A stretch of 64,000 nt of DNA from Streptomyces composti (GTDB lineage: Bacteria > Actinomycetota > Actinomycetes > Streptomycetales > Streptomycetaceae): contig NZ_JAATEM010000001.1 of the NCBI RefSeq assembly GCF_012034205.1, positions 1 to 64,000 on the forward strand, in the 5' to 3' direction. A model generated the notes under the pieces. It was not told the DNA's origin and did not search any database. It saw only the letters and a program-made list of their open reading frames with translations. This document shows, piece by piece, positions 48,195 through 58,083 of this stretch (its first letter is position 1; each line of letters starts with the position of its first letter). Made by a program: the position numbers and the translations under genes.

Positions 48195-48674
48195 CTATGT
48201 GGCCCTGGCCATCTGATCCGCCCCCCGCTCCGCGACCGCCAGCCGCGGAATCCCGTCCGGCACCACGAGCCCCGCCGCGTTCGGCGTGGGCAGCGTGAAC
48301 CAGACCACCTTGCCCGACTCGCCGTCCGGCAGGGCGCCCCAGCTCTCGCTCAGCGCCGCCACCATGGCGAGTCCGCGGCCGCAGGTGGCGAGCGGGCCCG
48401 CGTCCTCCACGACCGGCAGACGCGGGTCGTGGTCGCGCACGGAGACCCTGAGCCGCTCCAGCAGCAGCTCCATCTCCACGGTGCACGTCTTGTCCGGCTG
48501 GGCGTGCCGGTGGACGTTGGACAACAGCTCTGTCACACCGAGCGAGGCCCGGTCTATCAGCGAATCCATGTGCCAGTAGCGCAACTGCGCAGATACGATT
48601 CTGCGGACCTGGCCGATCCGCGACGGCAGGGCTTGGAGCTCCACCGTGCAGTGCCTGCTTGGGTGACTGATCAC
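48195..48674 (-). CDS. RsbW-like ATP-binding protein (GHKL fold)
   Basis: A 159-residue single-domain protein of the anti-sigma kinase type common in Streptomyces. The N box is VTELLSNVHRHA, the G1 box VSVRDHDPRLPVV, and the G2 region GRGLAMVAALSESWGAL. It ends soon after the ATPase core. These proteins may phosphorylate anti-anti-sigma factors or bind sigma factors; no such partner gene is adjacent. ATG at 48674. Confidence 0.9.
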   Translation of the reverse strand: MISHPSRHCTVELQALPSRIGQVRRIVSAQLRYWHMDSLIDRASLGVTELLSNVHRHAQPDKTCTVEMELLLERLRVSVRDHDPRLPVVEDAGPLATCGRGLAMVAALSESWGALPDGESGKVVWFTLPTPNAAGLVVPDGIPRLAVAERGADQMARAT

Positions 48675-48869
48675 GGCTGCGACTCCCCGGTGTCAGGTCC
48701 GGTACGAGGCCCGGAAGAACGCGGAGTACGGATCCAGCAGGATGCCTGCGTGACGCTGCCGCCTGCTGTCGTGGCCGGCGGGCTGGTTCGCAGCGTTATC
48801 GCCGGTAAACCCAGAGTGACGTGTGACAAGCGTGACTCAAGGGGTGATGTGGCGCAACTCACGGACATC

Positions 48870-49193
48870 TCAGCCGCCGCGCCCGGATGCGCGCCGTACC
48901 GCCTCGACGAACCGGCGGGCGGCCGGCGGCCCCGGCTCGCCCGGCGCCGGATCGTGCTCGCCCAGGGTCAGCAGGTACCGCTCGCCGTTGAGATCCGCGA
49001 GCGCGCGGTCCTCCGGGACGAACCACGGCTTGGAGGCGCGCACCGCCTGCACCGGCGCGCTGTCGATCTCGGTGCCGTAGCTGGTGAGCAACTCCAGCCT
49101 GCCGTCGCTGATCCGGACCTGCCCGGCCCGGGTGAGCGAACGCAGCCGCTTGCCGATCCGCACCCCTCTGGCCGTGAACTCCGGCTCGGCCAT
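48870..49193 (-). CDS. conserved hypothetical protein
   Basis: A 107-residue cytoplasmic protein: FTARGVRIGKRLRSLTRAGQVRISDGRLELLTSYGTEIDSAPVQAVRASKPWFVPEDRALADLNGERYLLTLGEHDP. The alternation of short strands (GRLELLTSYG, ERYLLTLG) suggests a small beta domain, perhaps PH-like. I do not recognise a family. Coding is supported by codon bias and by the isolated position. ATG at 49193; a GTG two codons earlier is possible. Confidence 0.65.
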   Translation of the reverse strand: MAEPEFTARGVRIGKRLRSLTRAGQVRISDGRLELLTSYGTEIDSAPVQAVRASKPWFVPEDRALADLNGERYLLTLGEHDPAPGEPGPPAARRFVEAVRRASGRGG

Positions 49194-49534
49194 GGTCACC
49201 CGCCCCCTCGCGCGTGTGTCGGTGTGCCGGACCGTGCTCTGCGGCCGGCCCGAGCCCGGAACCGGTGCCCGTGTGCCCGGTCCGGTGCGCTGCTCCCGCC
49301 GGTGAAGTGTGCCCCCGTGCGCCGCGGAGCACCAGTGCGCGCGCTCCGGTTCTCAGGGGCGCGAGAAGCACTGACGCAAAAGCGCCCCCGCCCCTTCACG
49401 CCCCCGGTGCCCAGGGTTGCCTTTGGGCCGCCCAAAGATGCGTTTATGCAGGTGAGAAGTGGTGCGAAGGGTGCTTATGATCGGGGTGCCGGCCCGCGCA
49501 GGACGCCGCGTCGGCGCCCAGTGTAAGGAGCCCC
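49194..49534. promoter_or_regulatory. intergenic region with a palindromic operator upstream of the desulfhydrase gene
   Basis: 341 bp between divergent genes, with no credible reading frame. CTTTGGG-CCG-CCCAAAG (49421-49437) is a perfect 7-3-7 palindrome. TATGAT at 49476-49481 is a possible -10 for the gene at 49535, without a good -35. The rest shows nothing definite. Confidence 0.45.
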
Positions 49535-50662
49535 GTGGTGAGCACCCCCCGACAGACCATGACCGGCGCCACCCTGGACGTCGACCGCACCGATCCGGCC
49601 TACCGGGCCTGGCTGAAGGAGGCCGTACGCCGGGTGCAGGCCGACGCCAACCGCTCCGCCGACACCCACCTGCTGCGCTTCCCGCTGCCCGAGCACTGGG
49701 GCATCGACCTCTACCTCAAGGACGAGTCGACCCACCCCACCGGCAGCCTCAAGCACCGCCTGGCCCGCTCGCTGTTCCTCTACGGCCTGTGCAACGGCTG
49801 GATCCGGCCGGGCCGCCCGGTGATCGAGGCCTCCAGCGGTTCCACGGCCGTCTCGGAGGCGTACTTCGCCAAGCTGATCGGCGTGCCCTTCATCGCCGTC
49901 ATGCCGCGCACGACCAGTGCCGAGAAGTGCCGTCTGATCGAGTTCCACGGCGGGCGGTGCCACTTCGTGGACGACCCGCGCACCATGTACGACGAGTCCG
50001 CCGCCCTCGCGGTGGAGACCGGCGGCCACTACATGGACCAGTTCACCTACGCCGAGCGGGCCACGGACTGGCGCGGCAACAACAACATCGCCGAGTCCAT
50101 CTTCCGTCAGCTGCGCCTCGAGCGTTACCCGGAGCCCGCGTGGATCGTCGCCACGGCCGGCACCGGCGGCACCTCCGCGACCCTCGCGCGCTACGTCCAC
50201 TACATGCAGTACGACACCCGGATCTGTGTCGCCGACCCGGAGAACTCCTGCTTCTTCGAGGGCTGGACGACCGGCGACCCGGACGTCACCTGCGACTGCG
50301 GCTCCCGCATCGAGGGCATCGGCCGGCCCCGGATGGAGCCCAGCTTCGTGCCCGGCGCCATCGACCGGATGATGAAGGTGCCGGACGCCGCCAGTGTGGC
50401 CGCCGTGCGGGCGCTGGAGGGCGCCATCGGGCGCAAGGCCGGCGGCTCCACGGGCACCGGCCTGTGGAGCGCGCTGAAGATCGTCTCCGAGATGGTGGCG
50501 GAGGGGCGGCAGGGCAGCGTGGTCACGCTGCTGTGCGACCCCGGGGACCGCTACCTCGACAAGTACTACTCGGACGCCTGGCTGGCCGAACAGGGCCTGG
50601 ACATCGCCCCCTACACCGCCGCCATCGAGACACTGCTGCGCACCGGCGTCTGGCCCTCCTGA
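49535..50662 (+). CDS. cds1: PLP-dependent cysteine desulfhydrase (Cds1-like)
   Basis: A 375-residue fold-type II PLP enzyme. [24 protein letters not shown] places the PLP Lys in [24 protein letters not shown] binds the cofactor, and [16 protein letters not shown] is the phosphate-binding Gly-rich loop. The sequence follows the mycobacterial Cds1 (L-cysteine to pyruvate, sulfide and ammonia) more than cysteine synthase, which normally has TGNTG instead of SSGST. AAGGAG at 49525-49530 precedes two adjacent GTG codons (49535 and 49538); either may be the start. Confidence 0.85.
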   Translation: MVSTPRQTMTGATLDVDRTDPAYRAWLKEAVRRVQADANRSADTHLLRFPLPEHWGIDLYLKDESTHPTGSLKHRLARSLFLYGLCNGWIRPGRPVIEASSGSTAVSEAYFAKLIGVPFIAVMPRTTSAEKCRLIEFHGGRCHFVDDPRTMYDESAALAVETGGHYMDQFTYAERATDWRGNNNIAESIFRQLRLERYPEPAWIVATAGTGGTSATLARYVHYMQYDTRICVADPENSCFFEGWTTGDPDVTCDCGSRIEGIGRPRMEPSFVPGAIDRMMKVPDAASVAAVRALEGAIGRKAGGSTGTGLWSALKIVSEMVAEGRQGSVVTLLCDPGDRYLDKYYSDAWLAEQGLDIAPYTAAIETLLRTGVWPS

Positions 50663-50671
50663 CGCCGGGCC

Positions 50672-51142
50672 CTAACGCGCCAGCCGCCGGTCCAGGGAGG
50701 TGGCCGCGTTCCGGAAGGCGCGGGCGAGCCCGGGGCGGGCGAGTGCGAGGGCGTGCCGGAACAGCGCCGTGCCGTCGACGGCGACGGTCCACTGCACCCG
50801 GGTGCCACTGCCGGCGGGCGCCAGCAGCCACTGCTCGACCATGGCGCGGGTGCCCGGCGCGTTGGTCACGTCCACGCGGTAGGTGTACTCCTCGGGTTCC
50901 TTCGCCACCAGGATCGTCTCCCGGAAGCGGGTGCCGCCGCGCAGCCGGATCTCCCGGCCCGCGCCGTCGTCCAGCGGGCGGGCCAGCGTGACGGCGCCGA
51001 ACCAGTCGCTCCAGCCGGGGACGTCCTCGGCGAGCGCCGGGTAGACCCGCTCCGGCGGGGCGGAGATCTCCCGCGCGAACACCAGCCGTACCGGAGCTGT
51101 GGCGACGAAGTCCGTCCCCACGGGACGCAGACGGTGAGCCAT
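50672..51142 (-). CDS. SRPBCC-family (polyketide cyclase-like) protein
   Basis: A 156-residue START/SRPBCC-fold protein: VFAREISAPPERVYPALAEDVPGWSDWFGAVTLARPLD, then REIRLRGGTRFRETILVAKEPEEYTYRVDVT, and the C-terminal long helix ALFRHALALARPGLARAFRNAATSLDRRLA. The fold binds hydrophobic ligands in a deep cavity. No ligand can be named. ATG at 51142 has GGTGAG-like bases nearby but no strong ribosome binding site. Confidence 0.88.
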   Translation of the reverse strand: MAHRLRPVGTDFVATAPVRLVFAREISAPPERVYPALAEDVPGWSDWFGAVTLARPLDDGAGREIRLRGGTRFRETILVAKEPEEYTYRVDVTNAPGTRAMVEQWLLAPAGSGTRVQWTVAVDGTALFRHALALARPGLARAFRNAATSLDRRLAR

Positions 51143-51221
51143 GCCGTGACCTCCGTGAGAGAAATGCGCCGCGCACGGACCGGGCGGTCCCACGCGGCGC
51201 TCCGCCGTGGCCGACGGTCCG

Positions 51222-52067
51222 TCAGCCGTCCGCCGGCTCCTTGGGCTCGGGCTCCTCCGGCTCGCCCGCCACGATCAGCCGCCGCAGATGCTCGGAGACC
51301 TCCGCACGGGCCGCGGCGGGCAACCCGGCGTCCGTCACCAGCGTGTCCACCTGGTCCAGCGAGGCGAACGAACTCAGGCCCACCGTACCCCACTTGGTGT
51401 GGTCGGCCACCACCACGACCCGGCGGGCCGACTGCACCAGGCGGCGGTTGGTCTCCGCCTCCGCGAGGTTCGGCGTGGACAGACCGGCCTCCACCGATAT
51501 CCCGTGCACACCGAGGAACAGCAGATCGAAGTGGAGCGCCGCGATCGCCTGGTCGGCCACCGGCCCCACCAGCGAGTCGGACGGGGTGCGCACCCCGCCG
51601 GTCAGCACCACCGTGGCCGAGCCCTGCCGGGGACCGGAGGTGCGCTGCGCGGCGTGGAAGACGTCGGCCACCCGCACCGAGTTGGTCACCACCGTCAGAT
51701 CGGGCACGTCGAGCAGCTGGTGCGCCAGCGCGTAGGTCGTCGTACCGCCCGACAGGGCGATCGCCGCACCCGGCGGGACCAGCTCCGCCGCCGCCCGCGC
51801 GATGTCCTCCTTGGCGCTCAGCTCCATGCCCGACTTGGCCTCGAACCCGGGCTCGTGCGTGCTCGCCTCGACCACCGGTACCGCGCCGCCGTGCACCTTC
51901 TCCAGGACACCCTGCCGGGCCAGCGCGTCCAGGTCGCGGCGGACCGTCATGTCCGACACGCCCAGCTTCCGGGTCAGCTCGTTGACCCGGACTCCGCCCC
52001 GGCGCCGGACCTCGTCGAGGATCAGGGTGCGCCGCTGCTCCGCGAGGAGGTTCTGATTCTCACCCAC
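51222..52067 (-). CDS. DeoR/GlpR-family transcriptional regulator
   Basis: A 281-residue regulator: LLAEQRRTLILDEVRRRGGVRVNELTRKLGVSDMTVRRDLDALARQGVLEKVHGGAVPV is the HTH, AIALSGGTTTYALAHQL the sugar-phosphate loop and VVVADHTKWGTVGLSSFASLDQVDTLVTDAGL the C-terminal sensor part. The GTG at 52067 is preferred because AAAGGA lies about 11 nt upstream; ATG at 52094 is in frame. No sugar genes are adjacent, so it acts at a distance. It is distinct from the DeoR regulator at 30504. Confidence 0.92.
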   Translation of the reverse strand: MGENQNLLAEQRRTLILDEVRRRGGVRVNELTRKLGVSDMTVRRDLDALARQGVLEKVHGGAVPVVEASTHEPGFEAKSGMELSAKEDIARAAAELVPPGAAIALSGGTTTYALAHQLLDVPDLTVVTNSVRVADVFHAAQRTSGPRQGSATVVLTGGVRTPSDSLVGPVADQAIAALHFDLLFLGVHGISVEAGLSTPNLAEAETNRRLVQSARRVVVVADHTKWGTVGLSSFASLDQVDTLVTDAGLPAAARAEVSEHLRRLIVAGEPEEPEPKEPADG

Positions 52068-52354
52068 GTACGCTTCGGTCCTTTCCGCCGCCATCCGACC
52101 GACACGTCCGGCACGCGTTCCGGCGAGCCGACCTCTCCCCGTCACCGGTGCGCGGACGTCCCATCCTCCCATGCCGCACCGCTCCCGGCGCCACCGGTGG
52201 CTGGTCGCGCACATGTCACCGTTGGGTCGCGGGGCGCGTGCCGGTCACACGGACCGGGGAGATTCCCTGACGGCGGGTGTCAGCCGCCCCGGCACAGGAG
52301 AGGCTGTGCCCGCACGGTCGGAGCCGACGACACGTCACGGGGAAGTGCGACACG

Positions 52355-54724
52355 GTGGAACGCGCGAGGGATCACAGGCCGGCAGCGAGCGGACCGGGAG
52401 GGGACGGCGAGGGTCCCGCACGCCCGGAGGAGGGGACCGGGCACGCGCTGGAACTCCTGGTCCACGGGGTGGGCGGCACCACCCCGGAGCGGATGCTCGA
52501 CGACCCGCGCACCGTGCGCGTCACCGGCGACGACACCGCCGCCGTCTTCCGGCGCGCCGACGACGCCGACGCGGAGGGACGGCCCGGCGGCCGCGGGGAC
52601 GGTCCCGTCCCCGAGGCGTACGTCTGGTGCAACCTCACCTCCGGCAACGGCACCCGCGCCCTGTGGCTGCTGCTCCTGCCGTTCATGGTGGTCAACCTCG
52701 CCCACTGGATGCGCCCCACCGCCCGGGGCCGCAGACGCACCGTCCGGCTCTACGGACTGCTGGTGCGCCTGGCCGGACTCAGCCTGACGGTGCTGCTGGT
52801 GGCCGCCGCCTGCGAGGTCGCCCTCGACCTCGCCGCATGGCAGTGCGCCGGCACGGCGGAGTGCGCCCGGGGAAACTCCTGGCTGGGCTTCCTCTCGCCC
52901 CATCTCACCGACGGCGGCTGGTGGAGCATGCCCGGCCGCAGGCTGGCCCTCGCCGCCGTCGTGCCCCTCTCTCTCACCGGCCTGCTCTGGTACCTGTCGC
53001 TGCGCACCTGGAACGCCTACGAGGCCCAGCAGCCCCTCGTCCGCGCCCCCGAGACCGGCGAGCAGGGCTCGCGCAGCGCGCTGAGCAGGCCCGGCTTCTG
53101 GTACGGCCGCCGCCTGGTCGCCCGGCTCCGGGCCGCGCACACCGCCGCGGGACTGCTGACGGTCGCCGCCGCCGTCGGCTCCGCCGCCGCCCGCGAGGAC
53201 CGCAGGCCCGGCGGCCCGGCCCTGCTGCACGTACTCGGCGTGCTCCTCGAGGCGGCGCTGGTGACCGGCGCGGCCGTGATCGTCTGGGTGGTCTGCCGCC
53301 GGGGCCGCAGCGAACGCCGGCTCGACCCGGCGGGTGACGTACGCGTGGTCCGGCTGCTGCCGCTGGCCGCGCTGGCGCTCCTCGCGCTCAGCCTGCTCTA
53401 CGCGGGCTGGGAGCGCCCCGGCTGGGAGTCGGCGGGCCGGCTGCCCGGCGACGCCACCTTCGGCGCCCTCGCTCTCGCCCAGGGCCTGCTGGTGATCGTC
53501 CTCGCCGTGGTCGCCCGCGTGCTGCACCGCACCGACCCCGACCGGCGGACCGCCATGCAGGGCCTGGCCGGACCGGCCGTGGCGATGCTGGCCTGCGCGC
53601 TGGGCGGGGTGATGTCCGGCGGCGTCGCCCAGCGGGTGTCCGACTGGCTGGACGGCGCCGGCGCCTCGATCCCCGGACCACCCGTGCTGCTGACCTGGCA
53701 GGCCTCGGTGATCCCGCCGCTGCTCGTGCTGCTGCTGATGCTCTGCGGCTGGCTGGCCCACCGCGCCTGGCAGCTCGCCAAGGCCGAGCGGGCCGCCGTG
53801 GAGAGCGACTACCCCGGCGAGACGGCCGACCCCCAGCGCACCCGCCGCATCGCCTGCGCCCGCGCCATGGCCGCCCTGACCGACCGGGGGCCGCGGATCG
53901 TCGCCGTCACCTCCGCCGCCACCCTGCTGCTGGGCGCCGGCGCCCTGTTCGGGGCGCTGGCCACGCAGAAGACGCCCGGCGAGGCCGCCCGCGACAGCCA
54001 CGCCGTGGTGCACGGCGCCGCCGAGACCGCCCAGGCGCTGGGCTCCTGGCTGATCGGCCTCGGCTTCATACTGTTCGTCACCTGGGGCCGCCGGGCCTAC
54101 AAGGACGCCTCGGCACGCCGCACCATCGGCATCCTGTGGGACGTCGGCACCTTCTGGCCGCGCGCCGCCCACCCCTTCGCACCGCCCTGCTACGCCGAGC
54201 GCGCGGTGCCCGACCTCACCTGGCGCATCGCCACCTGGACCGCCTCCACCGGAGGGCGCCTGGTCCTCTCCGGGCACTCCCAGGGCAGCGTCCTCGCCGC
54301 CGCCGCGGCCTGGCAACTCGATCCCGCCACCCGCAAACGGGTCGCGCTGCTCACCTACGGCTCACCGCTGGAGCGGCTCTACGGCCGCTGGTTCCCGGCC
54401 CACTTCGGCCAGGACGCGCTGGCCAGGCTGCACCAGGAGGTCGACTGCTGGCGCAACCTCTACCGGCTCACCGACCCCATCGGCGGCCCGATCGGCCTCC
54501 CCGGCGACTGCGGCCCCGCCGTGGACCGCGCCCCCCTCAAGGACCCCCTCGCCTACGGCCGCACCCCCACCCACCCCCTGCCGGCCCCCGTCCTGGGCCA
54601 CTCCGACTACCAGTCCGACCCCGCCTACACCGAAGAACGGCACCGCCTGCTCACCCGCCTCCGCCCCGAACTCCCGCCCCCGCGCACAGGCGCGCATGCA
54701 TCGCGGGCAGCCGACACCGGGTGA
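52355..54724 (+). CDS. polytopic membrane protein with split alpha/beta hydrolase domain
   Basis: A protein of about 789 residues. Near the N-terminus HALELLVHGVGGTTPERMLDDP has the HGxGG oxyanion-hole pattern of the first hydrolase strands. A membrane region of roughly eight or nine helices follows (about 95-620). Only after it come GRLVLSGHSQGSVLAAAAAWQLDP, a GxSxG nucleophile elbow, and later QEVDCWRNLYRLTDPIGG and VLGHSDYQSDP, where the acid and His may lie. So the catalytic fold appears to be interrupted by the membrane helices. Substrate unknown, presumably lipid-like. GTG 52355 has GGGGAAG 9 nt upstream; GTG-led extensions to 52277 are possible. Confidence 0.8.
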   Translation: MERARDHRPAASGPGGDGEGPARPEEGTGHALELLVHGVGGTTPERMLDDPRTVRVTGDDTAAVFRRADDADAEGRPGGRGDGPVPEAYVWCNLTSGNGTRALWLLLLPFMVVNLAHWMRPTARGRRRTVRLYGLLVRLAGLSLTVLLVAAACEVALDLAAWQCAGTAECARGNSWLGFLSPHLTDGGWWSMPGRRLALAAVVPLSLTGLLWYLSLRTWNAYEAQQPLVRAPETGEQGSRSALSRPGFWYGRRLVARLRAAHTAAGLLTVAAAVGSAAAREDRRPGGPALLHVLGVLLEAALVTGAAVIVWVVCRRGRSERRLDPAGDVRVVRLLPLAALALLALSLLYAGWERPGWESAGRLPGDATFGALALAQGLLVIVLAVVARVLHRTDPDRRTAMQGLAGPAVAMLACALGGVMSGGVAQRVSDWLDGAGASIPGPPVLLTWQASVIPPLLVLLLMLCGWLAHRAWQLAKAERAAVESDYPGETADPQRTRRIACARAMAALTDRGPRIVAVTSAATLLLGAGALFGALATQKTPGEAARDSHAVVHGAAETAQALGSWLIGLGFILFVTWGRRAYKDASARRTIGILWDVGTFWPRAAHPFAPPCYAERAVPDLTWRIATWTASTGGRLVLSGHSQGSVLAAAAAWQLDPATRKRVALLTYGSPLERLYGRWFPAHFGQDALARLHQEVDCWRNLYRLTDPIGGPIGLPGDCGPAVDRAPLKDPLAYGRTPTHPLPAPVLGHSDYQSDPAYTEERHRLLTRLRPELPPPRTGAHASRAADTG

Positions 54725-54779
54725 GGCTTCCGCGGGCCGCACAGGCCGGCACCCTCTGGGGCGGCGACCCTCGAACGAC

Positions 54780-57245
54780 CTATCCCGGCTCCGGCAGATC
54801 CTCCGCGTACAGCAACGTCAGGTCGTCCTTATCCGGCTCAGCCAGCTGCGCGACCCTGCTCGCATGCCGCTCCACCATCGCCTCGAACGTCTGCCGAGCC
54901 GTGCGCCCGTTCCCGAACCCGGGCCCCTTCGGCATCTTGCTGAAGTACTCCAGCAACGCCTCCGGCGCCCCCGGCGCCAGCCGGTACTCGTGCTCCTCCG
55001 CCTGCTGCTCCACGATCCGCAGCAGCTCCTCCGGCGAGTAGTCGCCGAACGTGATGGTGCGCGAGAACCGGGACGCCACACCGGGGTTGACGGACAGGAA
55101 CCGCTCCATCTCGGCGGTGTACCCGGCGACGATCACCACCACCGCGTCCCGGTGGTCCTCCATCAGCTTCACCAGCGTGTCGATGGCCTCCTTGCCGAAG
55201 TCCCGCCCGGCGTCCTCGGGAGACAGCGCATACGCCTCGTCGATGAACAGCACCCCGCCGCGCGCCCGCTCGAACGCCTCCTGGGTGCGGATCGCCGTGG
55301 ACCCGATGTGCTCGCCGACCAGATCGACCCGGGACACCTCGACCAGATGCCCCTTCTCCAGCACCCCGAGCGCCGCGAGGATCTCGCCGTACAGCCGGGC
55401 CACCGTCGTCTTGCCCGTGCCGGGGGAACCGGTGAACACCAGATGCCGTTTGACGGACGCGGCCTTCAGCCCGGCCTGTTGCCGGCGCCTGCCGACCTCG
55501 ATCATGTCGGTGAGCGCCCGCACTTCCCGCTTGACGCTCTCCAGCCCGACCAGCGCGTCGAGTTCCCCGAGCACGTCCTTGGCGGTGCGCACCGCCGGTG
55601 CGGGCTCCGCAGCCGGTGCGGCGGCGGTGGGGACGGGCGAAGCGGCCGCCGGCCGCTCCACGCGCTGCTCCGGCAGCCCGCCGAGCAGCCCGGGCGACGT
55701 GCTCACCGACTGCACGGCCCGTTCCGTCGCCGCGGGCGCCACCCGCAGGCTGCCGCTCTCGTCGCTGGTGCACTCCTCGACGAGCGGACCGCCCGCGCCG
55801 TTCACCGCGTCCGCCCCGGCGTCGGCGAACTCGTAACCGCCGCGCGCACAGCGCTCGGTGCGGCACCTGCGCAGCGTGGTGCGGCTGCCGTCTATGACGT
55901 GGAAGCCGTAGCCGCCGCTGCCGGTGACCCGGCAGTTGAGGAAGCTGCCGCGGCCGCCCGCGGAGACATAGACGCCCGCCTCGGCGGGGGAGGTGATGGT
56001 GCAGCGCTCCACGGCCGGGTCGGCGCCCTTGGTGACGATCAGGCCGGTCTGCATGCCGTCCAGCGTGCAGTTGCTGAGCGTGCCCCCGCTGCCGTGGTCG
56101 CGGAACCAGGCGCCGGTCGCCGCGTCCCGGATCCGGCAGTCGTCCAGCTGGGCGGTGGCCCCGTCACTGACCGACACCGCCGTGTTGCGCACCTGCCACA
56201 GGTCGCTGTCGACGACGTCCGCACGTGAGCCGCGGTCCAGGACGAACAGGGCGTCGGGAACGTCGTGCACCCGGCAGGAGTCCAGGACGGCCGTGGCGCC
56301 GTCGCTCACCCACACCGCCGGGTAGTCGCCGGTGCTGTCGAAGATCTCGCAGTGGTCGGCGTCCACCCGGGTGCCCGGGTCCCACACCGACAGGCCGTTG
56401 CGCCCGAACTGCCGCACCGTGGTGCGGGTCAGCGTGAGCACGGAGCGCGAGCGCAGGTCGACCGCGTTCTCCGGGATGTCGTGGATGCGGCAGTCGGCCA
56501 GCGTCAGCACCGCGTCGGTGTCCAGGGTGACCCCGTCGGTGGTGGTGCGGTGCACATCGCAGTCGGCGAGCTGCGCGGTGGCCCGCGCGCTCACCTGCAC
56601 CCCGCTGCCGCGCACCTCGTAGATCTCGCAACCGGTCGCGTCCAGCGCGGAGTTCTCCCCGGTCACGGTGAGCCCGGAGCCGGAGGCGTGGTGCACCCGG
56701 CAGCGCTCGAGGCGGGGCTGGGCGCCGCCGCGCACCGCCACACCGGCCTGCCCCGCGGCGACCACCTCGCACTCCTCGAACACCCCGCCGCCGCCGTCCA
56801 GTACGGCGACGCCGATGCCCGCCGGGTTGTCGACCGTGCACCGGTGGACCGAGGGCCGGGCCGTGCCGCGCACCTCGATGCCGGCCGCGGACCGGGTGAC
56901 CACCCGGATGTCCCGCAGCTCCGGTGTGCTCTCCTCGATCAGCACCGCCGGGGCTGCGGCGTCCTGGCCCTCCACGTGCAGGTCCCGGACGACCGCGGCG
57001 GCCCGCACGGTGAGCGGCACACCGTCCGCGGGCGCGATGCGCACCGAGCCGGGGGAGCCGTCGGGGCCGCGCAGGGTCACCGCCCGCCGCACGACGAGGT
57101 TCTCCCGGTAGGTGCCGGGGGCGACGGTGAGGACATCGCCGTCGGCCGCGGCCTCCAGGGCGGCGGCGAGCGATGCGTACTCACCCGTGCGGCGCCGCCA
57201 CCGCGAGGTGCCGGTGTGCGTCACCTGGACCGTGCCCTGTGCCAT
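54780..57245 (-). CDS. right-handed beta-helix / CbxX-type AAA ATPase fusion
   Basis: An 821-residue protein. Residues 1-480 are a parallel beta-helix built of about 23-residue turns (for example [52 protein letters not shown]). After a Pro/Ala linker, residues 545-815 are a CbxX/CfqX or EccA-like AAA domain: [22 protein letters not shown] (Walker A), [14 protein letters not shown] (Walker B), [32 protein letters not shown] (sensor 1 and Arg finger). EccA-type ATPases serve type VII secretion, and CbxX remodels Rubisco. Here the helix may be a scaffold that binds a target to be remodelled. No ESX genes are adjacent. Confidence 0.9.
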   Translation of the reverse strand: MAQGTVQVTHTGTSRWRRRTGEYASLAAALEAAADGDVLTVAPGTYRENLVVRRAVTLRGPDGSPGSVRIAPADGVPLTVRAAAVVRDLHVEGQDAAAPAVLIEESTPELRDIRVVTRSAAGIEVRGTARPSVHRCTVDNPAGIGVAVLDGGGGVFEECEVVAAGQAGVAVRGGAQPRLERCRVHHASGSGLTVTGENSALDATGCEIYEVRGSGVQVSARATAQLADCDVHRTTTDGVTLDTDAVLTLADCRIHDIPENAVDLRSRSVLTLTRTTVRQFGRNGLSVWDPGTRVDADHCEIFDSTGDYPAVWVSDGATAVLDSCRVHDVPDALFVLDRGSRADVVDSDLWQVRNTAVSVSDGATAQLDDCRIRDAATGAWFRDHGSGGTLSNCTLDGMQTGLIVTKGADPAVERCTITSPAEAGVYVSAGGRGSFLNCRVTGSGGYGFHVIDGSRTTLRRCRTERCARGGYEFADAGADAVNGAGGPLVEECTSDESGSLRVAPAATERAVQSVSTSPGLLGGLPEQRVERPAAASPVPTAAAPAAEPAPAVRTAKDVLGELDALVGLESVKREVRALTDMIEVGRRRQQAGLKAASVKRHLVFTGSPGTGKTTVARLYGEILAALGVLEKGHLVEVSRVDLVGEHIGSTAIRTQEAFERARGGVLFIDEAYALSPEDAGRDFGKEAIDTLVKLMEDHRDAVVVIVAGYTAEMERFLSVNPGVASRFSRTITFGDYSPEELLRIVEQQAEEHEYRLAPGAPEALLEYFSKMPKGPGFGNGRTARQTFEAMVERHASRVAQLAEPDKDDLTLLYAEDLPEPG

Positions 57246-57354
57246 GGCGTAACTGTGCCCCCACCTCGTCGTACGCAGGTTGTTCGCGGTTCTGCTTGCG
57301 CCGGACCACCGTAGCGTGCGCGCGGCCTGGGGGTTGACCGGAGCGGAAAGCCGG

Positions 57355-57960
57355 TCAGCTGCCGGTGCCGGTCCTGCCCCAGTCCGGTCCCGCTCGGTCC
57401 CAGGCCTGGTCCCAGAGCGCGTACCGGTGGCGGACCATGCGCCAGACGGCCAGCCGCCGGGCGCACTCGATCAGTCCGGCCGCGGCCAGGGCGGCGCCCA
57501 CGCCGGCGATCACGGCATGCGTGGTGGCCGTCGCGGCGTCGAGGGGGCGGGGCACCAGGCGGCCGTTGCGGTCGGTCCATATACGGAACCGGTCGCCCGG
57601 CCCGGGATCCTCCAGCCGGGCCGCCACCGTTCCCCGGTGGACGGTGCGGTCGGGCGCGGTCCAGTGGGCGAGCACCCGGCTGCGCAGGTCCTGCCCGGTG
57701 GCCGCCTCGGGGTCCAGGTCCAGCGCCGAGGGCTCCAGGGCGCGGATCACCGTCGCCGTCACGGCGTACCGCGACCGCTGCTGCTCGCGGACGGACTGCT
57801 GGAGGGCGTCCTGGGCGGCGTCGTGGACCAGCACGCCCGTCACGGGTGCGGCGACGAGCAGGAGCAGCAGCGCCGTGAGGGCGACCCAGCCCTCGAGCAG
57901 GTCGGTGGGGCGGCACAGCGGATTGTGCCGCCAGCGCCACAGGCCGCTGATCGCACGCAC
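57355..57960 (-). CDS. Rv1733c-family membrane protein
   Basis: A 201-residue protein of the actinobacterial Rv1733c type: [43 protein letters not shown] (first helix), an external domain ([11 protein letters not shown]...[47 protein letters not shown]), and a second helix ([27 protein letters not shown]). The function is unknown in any member. It lies 109 bp upstream of the beta-helix/AAA gene on the same strand, perhaps in the same transcript. Confidence 0.88.
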   Translation of the reverse strand: MRAISGLWRWRHNPLCRPTDLLEGWVALTALLLLLVAAPVTGVLVHDAAQDALQQSVREQQRSRYAVTATVIRALEPSALDLDPEAATGQDLRSRVLAHWTAPDRTVHRGTVAARLEDPGPGDRFRIWTDRNGRLVPRPLDAATATTHAVIAGVGAALAAAGLIECARRLAVWRMVRHRYALWDQAWDRAGPDWGRTGTGS

Positions 57961-58083
57961 GGTAGCCGACCCCCCTTCGCAGCCGTCTCACGCACTTCTC
58001 ACGCAACCAACGCGCCGGCCCGCGATCCGGTTCCCGCCGTTCCCGCAGGGGGCGGCCCCGGCCGTCGTCGCGTTGACGAGGAC

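Noticed and set aside
44611..48486. Very long open frame (1291 codons) on the minus strand across the ABC operon
   Set aside because: It is antisense to three well-supported coupled genes, has a Gly/Ala/Arg-rich composition without domains, and is the usual by-product of GC-rich third codon positions.
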